Assembly: GCA_963662155.1 (NCBI GenBank)
Contig: OY759268.1
Location: 58,320,969 to 58,384,968 of the forward strand
Reading direction: 5' to 3'
Source of the DNA: Lamellibrachia columna
Lineage: Eukaryota > Annelida > Polychaeta > Sabellida > Siboglinidae
DNA length: 64,000 nt
Part shown: in pieces, positions 1 through 12,000 of the stretch
Numbering within the stretch: position 1 is the first letter of the stretch
Layout: each line of letters begins with the position of its first letter
Notes under the pieces: model-generated
Seen by the model: the letters and a program-made list of their open reading frames with translations, nothing else
Database searches by the model: none
Told to the model about the DNA's origin: nothing
Position numbers and translations under genes: made by a program

Positions 1-297
1 CTTTCATTAGACAGTCCATTTGTCTACATATACAATACACCGAGATTTCCATGGAGTAATATGTTCAGTAGTCAGTACGTTCCCTGACGCAAGTTATTTA
101 GCTTTCATTAGGCAGTCCATTTGTCTACATATACAATACACCGAGATTTCCATGGAGTAATATGTGCAGTAGTCAGTACGTTCTCTGACGCAAGTTGTTT
201 AGCTTTCATTAGGCAGTCCATTTGTCTTCATATACAATACACCGAGATTTCCATGGAGTAATATGTGCAGTAGTCAGTACGTTCTCTGACGCAAGTT
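1..297. repeat. 101-bp tandem repeat, 3 copies
   Basis: Three near-identical units begin at 1, 102 and 203, each opening with CTTTCATTAG and containing CCATGGAGTAATATG. A few substitutions separate them. The array may continue to the left of the window. No coding potential seen. Confidence 0.9.
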
Positions 298-303
298 GCG
301 GAA

Positions 304-411
304 ATTGTCAATTTAGGGCATCCTTCTTAAAATAAAATTTTCAATTTAGGGCATCCTTCTTAAAATAAAATTGTCAATTTAGGGCATCCTTCTTAAAATA
401 AAATTTTCGGA
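304..411. repeat. 33-bp tandem repeat, 3 copies
   Basis: The core CAATTTAGGGCATCCTTCTT recurs at 309, 342 and 375. It directly follows the 101-bp array. The stretch 412-687 after it holds no gene, but 588-675 resembles 61985-62080, so it belongs to a dispersed repeat family. Confidence 0.9.
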
Positions 412-687
412 GGTTTCGCAAGAGATATGGCAGAGCAGGCCCCGTGATTACTCATCTAGATGCACCAATCTAATCTAATCTAACACCAAGATTAGGTCTG
501 ATTTCCACACTAAGTTATGTCCACTCCATTCCCCAAACCCGCCCTGGATCCCCGTCTATTATTAGTCAGTCAAATTTATGTTTTATACAATAATTTTAAT
601 TGTAATTTCCACAAGCACATTGAGCAACACAGCGACATTTACGCAAAAAACGAGCGGCAAAATTCACAGTTGTTTTCTCTTAACATT

Positions 688-3621
688 TAGTACTGGAGTC
701 TAAGACATTTAATACCTGATAGTACTGGAGTATAAGACATTTAATACCTGATAGTACTGGAGTATAAGACATTTAATACCTGATAGTACTGGAGTCTAAG
801 ACATTTAATACTTGATAGTACTGGAGTATAAGACATTTAATACCTGATAGTACTGGAGTCTAAGACATTTAATACTTGATAGTACTGGTGTCTAAGACAT
901 TTAATACCTGATAGTACTGGAGTCTAAGACATTTAATACCTGATAGTACTGGAGTCTAAGACATTTAATACCTGATAGTACTGGAGTCTAAGACATTTAA
1001 TACCTGATAGTACTGGTGTCTAAGACATTTAATACATCATAGTACTGGAGTCTAAGACATTTAATACTTGATAGTACTGGAGTCTAAGACATTTAATACC
1101 TGATAGTACTGGTGTTTAAGACATTTAATACATGATAGTACTGGTGTCTAAGACATTTAATACCTGATAGTACTGGAGTCTAAGACATCTAATACCTGAT
1201 AGTACTGGAGTCTAAGACATTTAATACCTGATAGAACTGGTGTCTAAGAAATGTAATACCTTATAGTACTGGAGTCTAAGACATTTAATACCTGATAGTA
1301 CTGGTGTCTAAGACATTTAATACCTGATAGTACTGGAGTCTAAGACATTTAATACCTGATAGTACTGGTGTCTAAGACATTGAATACCTGATAGTACTGG
1401 AGTCTAAGACATTTAATACCTGATAGTACTGGTGTCTAAGAAATTTAATACCTGATAGTACTGGAGTCTAAGACATTTAATACCTGATAGTACTGGTGTC
1501 TAAGACATTTAATACCTGATATTACTGGTGTCTAAGAAATTTATTACCTGATAGTACTGGAGTATAAGACATTTAATACCTGATAGTACTGGTGTCTAAG
1601 ACATTGAATACCTGATAGTACTGGAGTCTAAGACATTTAATACCTGATAGTACTGGTGTCTAAGAAATTTAATACCTGATAGTACTGGAGTCTAAGACAT
1701 TTAGTACCTGATAGTACTGGTGTCTAAGACATTTAATACCTGATAGTACTGGTGTCTAAGACATTTAATACCTGATAGTACTGGAGTCTAAGACATTTAA
1801 TACCTGATAGTACTGGAGTCTAAGACATTTAATACCTGATAGTACTGGTGTCTAAGACATTTAATACCTGATAGTACTGGTGTCTAAGACATTTAATACC
1901 TGATAGTACTGGAGTCTAAGACATTTAATACCTGATAGTACTGGAGTCTAAGACATTTAATACCTGATAGTACTGGAGTATAAGACATTTAATACCTGAT
2001 AGTACTGGTGTCTAAGACATTTAATACCTGATAGTACTGGTGTCTAAGACATTTAATACCTTATAGTACTGGAGTCTAAGACATTTAATACCTGATAGTA
2101 CTGGTGTCTAAGACATTTAATACCTGATAATACTGGAGTCTAAGACATTTAATACCTGATAGTACTGGTGTCTAAAACATTTAATACCTGATAGTACTGG
2201 AGTCTAAGACATTTAATACCTGATAGTACTGGAGTCTAAGACATTTAATACCTGATAGTACTGGTGTCTAAGACATTTAATACCTGATAGTACTGGTGTC
2301 TAAGACATTTAATACCTGATAGTACTGGTGTCTAAGACATTTAATACTTGATAGTACTGGAGTCTAAGACATTTAATACCTGATAGTACTGGTGTCTAAG
2401 ACATTTAATACCTGATAGTACTGGTGTCTAAGTAATTTAATACCTGATCATACTGGAGTCTAAGACATTTAATACATGATATTACTGGAGTCTAAGACAT
2501 TTAATACCTGATATTACTGGTGTCTAAGAAATTTAATACCTGATAGTACTGGTGTCTAAGACATTTAATACCTGATAGCACTGGTGTCTAAGACATTTAA
2601 TACCTGATAGTACTGAAGTCTAAGACATTTAATACCTGATAGTACTGGAGTCTAAAACATTTAATACCTGATAGTACTGGAGTCTAAGACATTTAATACC
2701 TGATAGTACTGGAGTCTAAGACATTTAATACCTGATAGTACTGAAGTCTAAGACATTTAATACCTGATAGTACTGGAGTCTAAGACATTTAATACCTGAT
2801 AGTACTGGTGTGTAAGACATTTAATACCTGATAGTACTGGTGTCTAAGACATTTAATACCTGATAGTACTGGTGTCTAAGACATTTAATACCTGATAGTA
2901 CTGGAGTCTAATACATTTAATACCTGATAGTACTGGAGTCTAAGACATTTAATACCTGATAGTACTGGAGTCTAAGACATTTAATACCTGATAATACTGG
3001 AGTCTAAGACATTTAATACCTGATAGTACTGGTGTCTAAGACATTTAATACCTGATAGTACTGGTGTCTAAGACATTTAATACCTGATAGTACTGGTGTC
3101 TAAGAAATTTAATACCTGATAGTACTGGTGTCTAAGAAATTTAATACCTGATAGTACTGGTGTCTAAGAAAGTTAATACCTGATAGTACTGGAGTCTAAG
3201 ACATTTAATACCTGATAGTACTGGAGTCTAAGACATTTAATACCTGATAGTACTGGTGTCTAAGACATTTAATACCTGATAGTACTAGTGTCTAAGTAAT
3301 TTAATACCTGATAGTACTGGAGTCTAAGACATTTAATACCTGATAGTACTGGAGTCTAAGACATTTAATACCTGATATTACTGGTGTCTAAGAAATTTAT
3401 TACCTGATAGTACTGGTGTCTAAGACATTTAATACCTGATAGTACTGGTGTCTAAGACATTTAATACCTGATAGTACTGGAGTCTAATACATTTAATACC
3501 TGATAGTACTGGAGTCTAAGACATTTAATACCTGATAGTACTGGTGTCTAAGACATTTAATACCTGATAGTACTGGTGTCTAAGACATTTAATACCTGAT
3601 AGTACTGGTGTCTAAGAAATT
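688..3621. repeat. 32-bp minisatellite, about 92 copies
   Basis: The unit begins TAGTACTGGAGTCTAAGACA and ends TTTAATACCTGA. It repeats with period 32 for about 2.9 kb. The main variants are GAG/GTG at the tenth base, ACATTT/AAATTT and CCTGA/CTTGA, and they are interspersed rather than blocked. The borders match a single-copy counterpart near 62105-62135. It lies downstream of the 3' end of the DEG/ENaC gene. Confidence 0.95.
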
Positions 3622-3693
3622 CCAGGCATATCCAACATTTAACGCACACATTGGCCTGTAAACTAGGCAATAATTAATGTATGTTTGTAACAT

Positions 3694-4018
3694 ATTTCAC
3701 TCGGGAAATGCAATAACACACGTACATTCACCACATAATATTTCACTCGAGAAATGCAATAACACACGTACAGTCACCACATAATATTTCACTCGGGAAA
3801 TGCAATAACACACGTACAGTCACCGCATAAAATTTCACTCGGGAAATGCAATAACACACGTACAGTCACCACATACTATTTCACTCGGGAAATGCAATAA
3901 CACACGTACAGTCACCACATAATATTTCACTCGGGAAATGCAATAACACACGTACAGTCACCACATAATATTTCACTCGGGAAATGCAATAACACACGTA
4001 CAGTCACCACATAATATT
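3694..4018. repeat. 46-bp tandem repeat, about 7 copies
   Basis: Units of TTTCACTCGGGAAATGCAAT followed by AACACACGTACAGTCACCAC repeat with period 46. A single diverged copy sits at 62207-62245 in the related repeat on the right. From 4019 to 4505 I see only sequence related to 62250-62400 and the downstream flank of the channel gene. Confidence 0.9.
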
Positions 4019-4505
4019 TTACAAATGTACATCAAGTGAATTGTCTGACGGAAAGTAATTTCTTCATATGCGCATGTCAAATGGCCACATATGCAAGGGG
4101 ACTCATGCGACGCAGTAATGGAGAGTTTCCCTTGCCTACCCCGATAGACCAGGGCCTGCAGACCATAATCTGTTCACCACGTTTTCAAAACTAACAAAAC
4201 TGTATCTAGGCATTGTCGACACTGAGCACCGAGTTGCCCACGGAGACCACTGATTATCGTCTCTCGGTAAAAGTGAATAATCATCATCGACTACAACGGT
4301 ATGCATAGTCATTTAACAGAATGATTAATTTGTCCATGTAAACACTGTCATGGGCAACAGATGAACGTGTGCAACGATTGGTCGGGCACATGCGAAGAGA
4401 CCACGTGCGAAGCAGCCGGGCATGCGCGGGGTAGCATCGACCGGCTAATATCTCATTCATGTTGATCCTCGCAGGCTAACATGTATGAGAACATCAAGCT
4501 TGACA

Positions 4506-4696
4506 TCACGTATGTGTTACGATTCCTGGAAGCGTATCTCCGAGTTCAATCTCCGTCTCCGTGTTCGATGATCGCCGTGGTCGCCTTTTCTCCTTTCGCC
4601 GTTGGCTTGCCAATGTGATCGCGAAGGCGTCTACTGCTTCGAAGAGGGTTATGACGCTCGCGCCAATGAGTAACCCCATCGAACCTCCGATGTCAC
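4506..4696 (-). CDS. DEG/ENaC channel, last exon (TM2 and C-terminal tail)
   Basis: This exon encodes the pore-lining second membrane segment and short cytoplasmic tail of a trimeric, usually amiloride-sensitive cation channel. The peptide opens GDIGGSMGLLIGASVITLFE. The GAS triplet sits where the family has its G/S-x-S selectivity filter, and the E after it is the conserved end of TM2. A basic run (RRKEKRRPRRSS) then precedes the TGA stop at 4506-4508. The 3' splice site TGTTACAG lies immediately before 4696, and the exon enters in phase 1. That matches the phase-1 donor at 9084 of the preceding exon. The longer open frame up to 4790 reads through the acceptor and is not coding. Family assignment is secure; substrate and ligand cannot be told. 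Confidence 0.88.
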
Positions 4697-6770
4697 CTGT
4701 AACACGCATGCGCAACTGTACTAATCTCTGCCCCATGTGGTATAAAATCTGCCACTCCGTAAAATAAAATAAACGTCTGCCTCGAAACAACTAACTTACG
4801 ATACAATATTCGACATCATCAATACGAGCAGGTCACATAATTAATAGACACGTCAAACCCATAACTACACCAATATAAAACGATTTACGGGCTGACACCT
4901 ATATAATGCATGTCTAAACTCTCACCATGTCGTACTACGTAAAAGTTTCATATTTATGCATTCATAGCAGTTGCTGAAAGACAATGTACGTAAATGATCG
5001 ACAACGCCATCTGCTGCTTCCGTTGGGAAACAGACTACAACTCCATTAGGAAAAACAATAGAAAATGTAACCTGTTCGGTTATTACCCATCGACTTAGGA
5101 TAAGAGGGTAATGCCGCATTGTAGTGTACTGATATTGTAGCATTTCTGCTATTGTTTGTATCATAACATTATTATTTCCTGTTTCTTAATTTATTAGTTA
5201 AACCTTTCAAGGATGAATGACTGGATCAACCTTTGTTGAAGCCGACCAATGTTATTTCATTTGTTTGCACAAACATGCCAGTGTCCTTGTCCACGGTGTT
5301 GGATTGTTTATCTTAGAGAATGATGCATATTAAGTAGGCAAGGATCAGAGAATTACCCAATGTAATGGGTGTTTTCATAGTGGACTAGACCAGGAGACAG
5401 TGATTGGTGAACTAATGTTATGTGTTATCTCAGAAACAAAGAGAATAAAATGAGACTGGATACACGTGTGAGGCATCTCGTACAGCAGGTTACGATGAAG
5501 TAGAGAGGACACAGAAAGGTCGTGTAGCCCAGCATGGGCGCCCGGGTGTCAGACAATGGACACGTGTGAGTCAACAGCGTGTAAGGTATAACTTTGAGCG
5601 AAGAGGTAGAAATGTCTATGCTCCCCTCAAGTTAAGAAGTAGAGTATGAAACGTGTGAAATGAAGTGACTGAAAAGACAGCCGATATGCGCAGCGAATAT
5701 CGAAGCGGCGTGGCGATGTCAAACGTCACTAGCGAGACGACACCCCTGATGCGAAGGAAGACGGTCGCGACAACCGTAGCAGTACGCCTGAACGACGGCA
5801 GAGCACAGAATCGTCTCTACACAACGTTCGCTGCACGACGGCTGGAGCAGTACGCCACAGCGACAGCAGACAACTGTATCGTCTCTGCACTACGTTCGCT
5901 GTGCGACGACCTTAGACGGCCACCTCAGATGGAGAAACTCGAGTGTTCCGCGACCCGCCACCGAACGCCTGGGGCAGAATGAACGGTTCGTGACAACGTA
6001 GAGAAGGGACAGAACTGTTATTTAGGCATAGAACCCCGGAACTGACTGTGTTGCTCTTATAACAGGGTTGTGTGATAGTAAGACATGTCGAGGTACGTAA
6101 GCAAACACAGCTGCGTTTTATATTTAGCCATGATGAATATAACGACATAGTTTACTTTGGGTTGATGTTTGGATAGCGATGGGTCATGTTAGATGCTATT
6201 AATAGTTATTTCGCAGGTTGAATAATTCCCTGGTCAATTACTAGAGAATCGGAGTTATATGCATATAATAATTACATACACCCAGGAGTCTACTTGTTTC
6301 CTTGTAAACTTAGTAACTATTGTGTATTAAATGTTTATTTTTCTTTCACTTGTCTTTGTTGTCTTGTTCATTTGTGCAACAACCATTCACGAGCGTTGAA
6401 TTATAGAAATGAGACTTTCCAATTAGACCTGAGCGAAACTAATGAGCGGAAACCCCGCCAATCCGTGATATATATGCATCGCGTATTATCATCCATGAAA
6501 ACGAAGTCACTCAGCGTAGAAAGTGAATTGTACTGGTCGTTGCTCCTGCCGTTGTTAAAATGGGCGACTTCCAATTCGCAGAAGCCGACAAAGCCATGCG
6601 CCATACGGAACAATACCGAACAAAGCCTGTCATTCAAAACCAACCAGTTATCGTAGATGACGTCAGCACCGGCGAACAACCTGATGATCTTTTGGGTGGT
6701 AACAATTAAATATGTAGGTCCCCTATTATTACAACGCCCCAGACATGCCCCACCTTCCCCTATGCTTGCT
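4697..6770. other. DEG/ENaC intron 7, 3' part: no gene seen
   Basis: This is intronic, on the minus strand of the channel gene. A diverged direct duplication of roughly 85 bp is visible around 5805-5920, where 'atcgtctct' plus 'cgttcgctg' occurs twice. Short open frames here lack recognisable motifs and I do not call them. Confidence 0.6.
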
Positions 6771-7141
6771 ACATGTTAATGCTCTCACTTCAGACAGCTC
6801 AAACTATGGCAAGTGACTCTCACTCGGCCGATACATGTTAATGCTCTCACTTCAGACAGCTCAAACTATGGCAAGTGACTCTCACTCGGCCGATACATGA
6901 TAATGCTCTCACTTCAGACAGCTCAAACTATGTCAAGTGACTCTCACTCGGCCGATACATGTTAATGCTCTCACTTCAGAGAGCTCAATCTATGGCAAGT
7001 GACTCTCACTCGGCCGATACATGTTAATGCTCTCACTTCAGACAGCTCAAACTATGGCAAGTGACTCTCACTCGGCCGATACATGTTAATGCTCTCACTT
7101 CAGACAGCTCAAACTATGTCAAGTGACTCTCACTCGGCCGA
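6771..7141. repeat. 62-bp tandem repeat, 6 copies
   Basis: Units of ACATGTTAATGCTCTCACTT followed by CAGACAGCTCAAACTATG repeat with period 62 inside intron 7 of the channel gene. Only scattered substitutions separate the copies. The 7142-7859 stretch after it holds nothing I recognise. Confidence 0.9.
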
Positions 7142-7850
7142 AACATTCTTTGAACATTTAAAAATGTGAGCTGTCTCACCTGAAATTGACACTGTTGGTT
7201 GCAATAAAATGGTGCCCGCAAAAGGGGATTATCGAGATTAGCCGCGCACAAACTGTTCCAACATTATCCGTATCAGTAGCAACAACAACGAAATAGTATG
7301 GAATGACTCCCTGCATGTTATTTATAGTATCGTGGACGTGCTTTTGGAAAATTTAAACGAGGACACTAGTATGACTATATGGCATTCTTTACCCTCTATT
7401 GACCTCTCACATTGCAGAAAGGTACGTTTTAAAGGGCGTCTAAATTTGATATAATTAGGCAATTTCTCTCGTTCAAACAGCAACACCGATCCAGGTATTG
7501 TAAAGTATTTCAGTTAAACAATAACCGAGCTATTCTAGGTATCTAACAAAGTTAACAATACAAACAAGCCTTACTTAACAAGTCAATGAGAGTGTAGGCC
7601 TCAAGCGGCTCGTATTCCTGCACACGCAGGTCGCGCATGTAGACATTCAGCTCCAGGAAGTTGCGACTGAAACACATTCAGACGAAGATTATTATCTAAT
7701 TAATCACGAAAAATAATAACAAATGTATGTATTTTACTACCAATACATACATTTGCTGGGCCGACTCCTTACGTGTCTTCCCATATCAAAACAAAATAAT
7801 CTATGGAATTCTAAAAAAAAGCCAAAGAAATATACAGTGTATAGTACCAT

Positions 7851-7993
<143 letters not shown>

Positions 7994-8595
7994 CTACCAA
8001 TTATATAAAATTAGTTTGCGTCTACTTAAATTGTCTACAGATTATATGTATAGCATTTTGTACAATTCCACAGAACATAGTATATTACTGCTAACATAAG
8101 ACTGTATATAATGCAATAGAATACTTCAAATGTTACAGAAATTTCCGGAAAAAAATGCTATGTCATATTCTATAAAAAAAAGTATATAATAGTTTTCTGA
8201 ATTATACACACCGGTCTCTCAAAAAATATATTCTATAACAAAATTATAGATTCTTTTTTACTAAGGGTTACCTTTTGGAGAGTTTTTTGGCTGGTTAGTT
8301 GTGTTACATTGCTTTATGTCGCGGGACGCGGAACATCTGGTCATTTTTAATACAATAACACGCATAAATTCCGTCGAATAATCTTCTTGAAATTAGCATG
8401 TGTTGCGTGGCGAACTTCAAGTTACGCCATGCATGTTAGCTTAGCTAATATAATTAATATTTGGAATACACTAGGCCAAATGGAATAAGATGGTATTATT
8501 GCAAAACGTTAAGTCAATTCTACGAAAAGCGGGACATTTCTTTCTATCGCCGGACGCGGCACATCTTCAAATTGCCTAACTGTCCATGGAATACG

Positions 8596-8776
8596 GGACG
8601 TGCGGGATTAGAAGGTTGTAGTTGTCGGAGTTCTCCCAATATTTACCTTCCATTATGATCCACCAAGTAGCGAGTTGGTAATACTGGACGTGCGGTATTA
8701 GAAGGGTGTGTAGTTGTCGGAGTTCTCCGAATCTTTACGTTCCATTATGATCCACCAAGTAGCGAGTTGGTAATAG
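8596..8776. repeat. 90-bp direct duplication
   Basis: GGACGTGCGG at 8596 recurs at 8686. Both are followed by TAGTTGTCGGAGTTCTCC and ATTATGATCCACCAAGTAGC. Two copies with a few changes. The remaining 7991-9083 intron sequence shows no gene. Confidence 0.85.
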
Positions 8777-9083
8777 GAAGGTCTTTTGCAAAACATTACG
8801 TGACAGAACATTACATCTGGTGAAATGCATGATTATCTCGCCGAATACATGTCTTATTAGAAGTGTATGTATTTACTGCATGTTGCAGCTGTACGTACAA
8901 AGGTGCAGACGCGAAAAGGTTAATATGAGAGCAAAATACCTGAAAAACGTTCCGTCCAATCGATTCGTTTCAAGGAAAGATTCCAACCTTTTCATTAACG
9001 ATATAAAGTACTGCAACGAATCACTTCTGAACCGGTCCACGGTGGCAAAACGTTTGTTATACATACGAAACCAGTCATCTCAC

Positions 9084-12000
9084 CACGAACTAGCTTCCCT
9101 CGAAATGATTTGGTTTGTTTGTCATCCTCGAACTTGAAATACTCGCGCATAGCAGCTTTCTCGGAAGCGGTAGCAACTTTGTAGTGGCCGTATAGTTTAA
9201 CAAAGACTGCCCGGAGAATAGGTTCGTCTTCCGCTTCGATAAAGCACGCGCAGTTGACCCGATAAACATTTGCTGCGTCAACCCATAATTTAGCGGTAGT
9301 TTCTCTCATTCTAGAAATGGATTCTTGATACTGTTCAACAATCGGCGTTATTCTGACCGACGTAAGTTCGCCGGCGAAGTGTAATTTGCTGATGTTTATT
9401 CCGTTCTCCAAGTCGTTCTTGTATTTTGTAATTTTAGGGAGTATGCCTGTCTTGTCAAACTTATCCGTGATGTCCCACATTTTGACAAAGTCAAAATAGC
9501 AAACGTTACTCTGAAAATAAGTTCTTATGGCAAAATCACGTGCTTTATATTCTTCGAATCTTTTCCGTGCTTTAATAATACGCTGGAGAGGTTGTCGTAT
9601 GACGAACGACTCGTATTCTGTGAGTTCTCTGTCGAATTCGATTGAAGCCTGCCAGAACCTGTTTGTATAATTGAGAACTGTGTTTTTTTTGTGTGTTTCG
9701 TGGCCATCGGCTGTGCAGATATGAAACAACCCCTCGATGTTTTCTATATATTTGTTAATGTGTCCTCTGAGCCGTGTGTGCGTCTCATTCATTTCCTTGC
9801 TTTGCTTGAACAATTCTGCGGTTAGATAGAATGAGTCATAACTGCCGTTCGGCGTAACTGTATAGTTCGTCAATGGGACAGCATTGCAATATGTGTCGTG
9901 CACTCTGTCGAGGTTGTACAACACTCTCTTCGAAGTGGTCAGTTTGTCTCCCAGACGTAACTGTATAGTTCGTCAATGGGACAACATTGCAGTATGTGTC
10001 GTGCACTCTGTCTAGGTTGTATAACACTCTCTTCGAAGAGGTCAGTTTGTCTCCCAGACGTAACTGTATAGTTCGTCAATGGGACAGCATTGCAGTATGC
10101 GTCGTGCGCTCTGTCTAGGTTGTATAACACTATCTTCGAAGTGGTCAGTTTGTCTCCCAGACGAAACTGTATAGTTCGTCAATGGGACATCATTGCAGTA
10201 TGTGTCGTGCACTCTGTCTAGGTTGTACAACACTCTCTTCGAAGTGGTAAGTTTGTCTCCCAGACGTAACTGTATAGTTCGTCAATGGGACAGCATTGCA
10301 GTATGTGTCGTGCGCTCTCTCCAGGTTGTACAACACTCTCTTCGAAGCGGTCACTTTGTCTCCCAGACGTAACTGTATAGTTCGTCAATGGGACAGCATT
10401 GCAGTATGCGTCGTGCACTCTGTCTAGGTTGTATAACACTCTCTTCGAAGTGGTCAGTTTGTCTCCCTGACGTAACTGTATAGTTCGTCAATGGGACAGC
10501 ATTGCAGTATGTGTCGTGCACTCTGTCTAGGTTGTATAACACTCTCTTCGAAGCGGTCAGTTTGTCTCCCAGACGTAACTGTATAGTTCGTCAATGGGAC
10601 AACATTGCAGTATGTGTCGTGCGCTCTGTCTAGGTTGTATAACACTCTCTTCGAAGTGGTCAGTTTGTCTCCCAGACGTAACTGTATAGTTCGTCAATGG
10701 GACAACATTGCAGTATGTGTCGTGCGTTCTGTCTAGGTTGTATAACACTCTCTTCGAAGTGGTCAGTTTGTCTCCCAGACGAAACTGTATAGTTCGTCAA
10801 TGGGACAACATTGCAGTATGCGTCGTGCGCTCTGTCTAGGTTGTATAACACTCTCTTCGAAGTGGTCAGTTTGTCTCCCAGACGTAACTGTATAGTTCGT
10901 CAATGGGACAGCATTGCAGTACGTGTCGTGCACTCTGTCTAGGTTGTATAACATTCTCTTCGAAGCGGTCAGTTTGTCTCCCAGACGTAACTGTATAGTT
11001 CGTCAATGGGACAACATTGCAGTACGTGTCGTGCACTCTGTCTAGGTTGTATAACACTCTCTTCGAAGTGGTCAGTTTGTCTCCCATACGTAACTGTATA
11101 GTTCGTCAATGGGACAGCATTGCAGTACGTGTCGTGCAATCTGTCTAGGTTGTATAACACTCTCTTCGAAGCGGTCAGTTTGTCTCCCAGACGTAACTGT
11201 ATAGTTCGTCAATGGGACAACATTGCAGTATGTGTCGTGCACTCTGTCTAGGTTGTATAACACTCTCTTCGAAGTGGTCAGTTTGTCTCCCAGACGTAAC
11301 TGTATAGTTCGTCAATGGGACAGCATTGCAGTATGTGTCGTGCACTCTGTCTAGGTTGTATAACACTCTCTTCGAAGCGGTAAGTTTGTCTCCCAGACGT
11401 AACTGTATAGTTCGTCAATGGGACAGCATTGCAGTATGCGTCGTGCACTCTGTCTAGGTTGTATAACACTCTCTTCTAAGTGGTCAGTTTGTCTCCCAGA
11501 CGTAACTGTATAGTTCGTCAATGGGACAGCATTGCAGTATGTGTCGTGCGCTCTGTCTAGGTTGTATAACACTCTCTTCGAAGTGGTCAGTTTGTCTCCC
11601 AGACGTAACTGTATAGTTCGTCAATGGGACAGCATTGCAGTACGTGTCGTGCACTCTGTCTAGGTTGTATAACACTCTCTTCGAAGCGGTCAGTTTGTCT
11701 CCCAGACGTAACTGTATAGTTCGTCAATGGGACAACATTGCACTATGTGTCGTGCACTCTGTCTAGGTTGTATAACACTCTCTTCGAAGTGGTCAGTTTG
11801 TCTCCCAGACGTAACTGTATAGTTCGTCAATGGGACAGCATTGCAGAACGTGTCGTGCACTCTGTCTAGGTTGTATAACACTCTCTTCGAAGTGGTCAGT
11901 TTGTCTCCCAGACGTAACTGTATAGTTCGTCAATGGGACAGCATTGCAGTATGTGTCGTGCACTCTGTCTAGGTTGTATAACACTCTCTTCGAAGTGGTC

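Noticed and set aside
688..3621. CRISPR-like array
   Set aside because: Units are contiguous 32-bp tandem repeats with no unique spacers, in a eukaryotic genome.
5665..5982. 105-codon plus-strand frame
   Set aside because: Arises from a GC-richer internal duplication within intron 7; no homology or splice context recognised.
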